In this document: positions 63,619 through 64,000 of the stretch, piece after piece
Numbering within the stretch: position 1 is the stretch's first letter
Layout of the letters: each line of letters begins with the position of its first letter
Origin: JAJVHZ01 sp041395385
GTDB lineage: Bacteria; Pseudomonadota; Gammaproteobacteria; JAJPIJ01
Assembly (NCBI GenBank): GCA_041395385.1
Contig: JAWLAN010000022.1
Coordinates: forward strand, 29,470-93,469
Length of the DNA stretch: 64,000 nt
Direction: 5' to 3'
The notes under the pieces: generated by a model
What the model was told of the DNA's origin: nothing
The model's database searches: none
Seen by the model: the letters and a program-made list of their open reading frames with translations, nothing else
Position numbers and translations under genes: made by a program

Positions 63619-64000
63619 GTGGAAGAGAAAGACAAGACCGAGAGCCGTTACAAGCGCACGCTGAACCTGCCGCGGACGGATTTCCCGATGCGCGCGAACC
63701 TGCCCGAACGCGAACCGAAGATTCTCGCGCGCTGGGGTGAGCTCAAACTGTACGAGCGGATCCGCACCGCTCGGCGCGGGCGCGAGAGGTTCGTGCTGCA
63801 CGATGGACCGCCGTACGCAAACGGCGACATCCACATCGGTCATGCCGTCAACAAGGTGTTGAAGGACATCATCGTCAAGGCGCGCTCGCTCAGCGGATTC
63901 GACGCGCCATACGTTCCGGGTTGGGACTGCCACGGCCTGCCGATCGAGCTCATGGTCGAGAAAAAGGTCGGCAAGGCCGGGCGCGAGGTCGGGGCCAGGG
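63619..64000 (+). CDS. ileS: isoleucyl-tRNA synthetase, 5' part (cut by the window edge)
   Basis: Starts at a GTG and reads YKRTLNLPRTDFPMRANLP, then HDGPPYANGDIHIGHAVNKVL with the HIGH motif of class I synthetases, and PGWDCHGLPIELMVE. About 127 residues are visible; the rest lies outside the window. Confidence 0.95.
   Translation, partial: MEEKDKTESRYKRTLNLPRTDFPMRANLPEREPKILARWGELKLYERIRTARRGRERFVLHDGPPYANGDIHIGHAVNKVLKDIIVKARSLSGFDAPYVPGWDCHGLPIELMVEKKVGKAGREVGAR

Overview
The window is GC-rich DNA from a gammaproteobacterial chromosome. The evidence is the conserved order miaA-hfq-hflX-hflK-hflC-(DUF2065)-hisZ-purA, then tRNA-Leu/rnr-rlmB, rpsF-rpsR-(DUF2232)-rplI-dnaB-alr-radA, and ispB/rplU-rpmA-obgE-proB-rpsT-murJ-ribF-ileS. 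PEP-CTERM-type sorting signals, hisZ and heavy use of two-component signalling suggest an environmental, possibly chemolithotrophic lineage. That placement is inference; no gene in the window fixes the genus.

Layout. 1-7891 is the RNA-modification, Hfq and HflKC block with hisZ and purA. 7892-30080 is an accessory block between purA and the tRNA-Leu/rnr pair, which often lie close together in related genomes. It holds two tandem copies of an ~8.5 kb signalling and transport module. Each copy encodes a TetR regulator, a receiver-GGDEF diguanylate cyclase, a receiver-PAS-PP2C phosphatase, a convergent PAS-rich hybrid histidine kinase with Hpt, a 49-residue membrane protein and a YeiH-type exporter. 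Copy 1 is intact. In copy 2 only the cyclase and phosphatase are intact: the TetR gene has decayed, and the kinase, small protein and exporter are full of indels. The block ends with a secreted protein of four Cache-like repeats, a yeast-type cytosine deaminase and an integrase N-terminus fragment beside tRNA-Leu, which suggests an old integration site.

30206-43294 is housekeeping: RNase R, RlmB, cysteine synthase, a C-S lyase, a MATE pump, the S6/S18/L9 cluster, DnaB, alanine racemase and RadA. 43438-49685 holds a membrane-anchored degenerate nuclease-like protein, a DUF1800/DUF1501 pair and two PEP-CTERM-like exported proteins.

50131-57319 holds tRNA-Pro, ispB and a six-gene minus-strand operon inserted between ispB and rplU. 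The operon encodes a TPR protein, a pseudo-receiver protein, a Ser/Thr kinase fused to a small GTPase, a probable divergent Roadblock protein, a canonical Roadblock protein and a FIST protein. It resembles a conservon-type (CvnB/CvnD) GTPase system wired to a eukaryotic-like kinase and is the best candidate here for an undescribed system. 57605-64000 returns to the conserved rplU-rpmA-obgE-proB / rpsT / murJ-ribF-ileS block; ileS runs off the edge.
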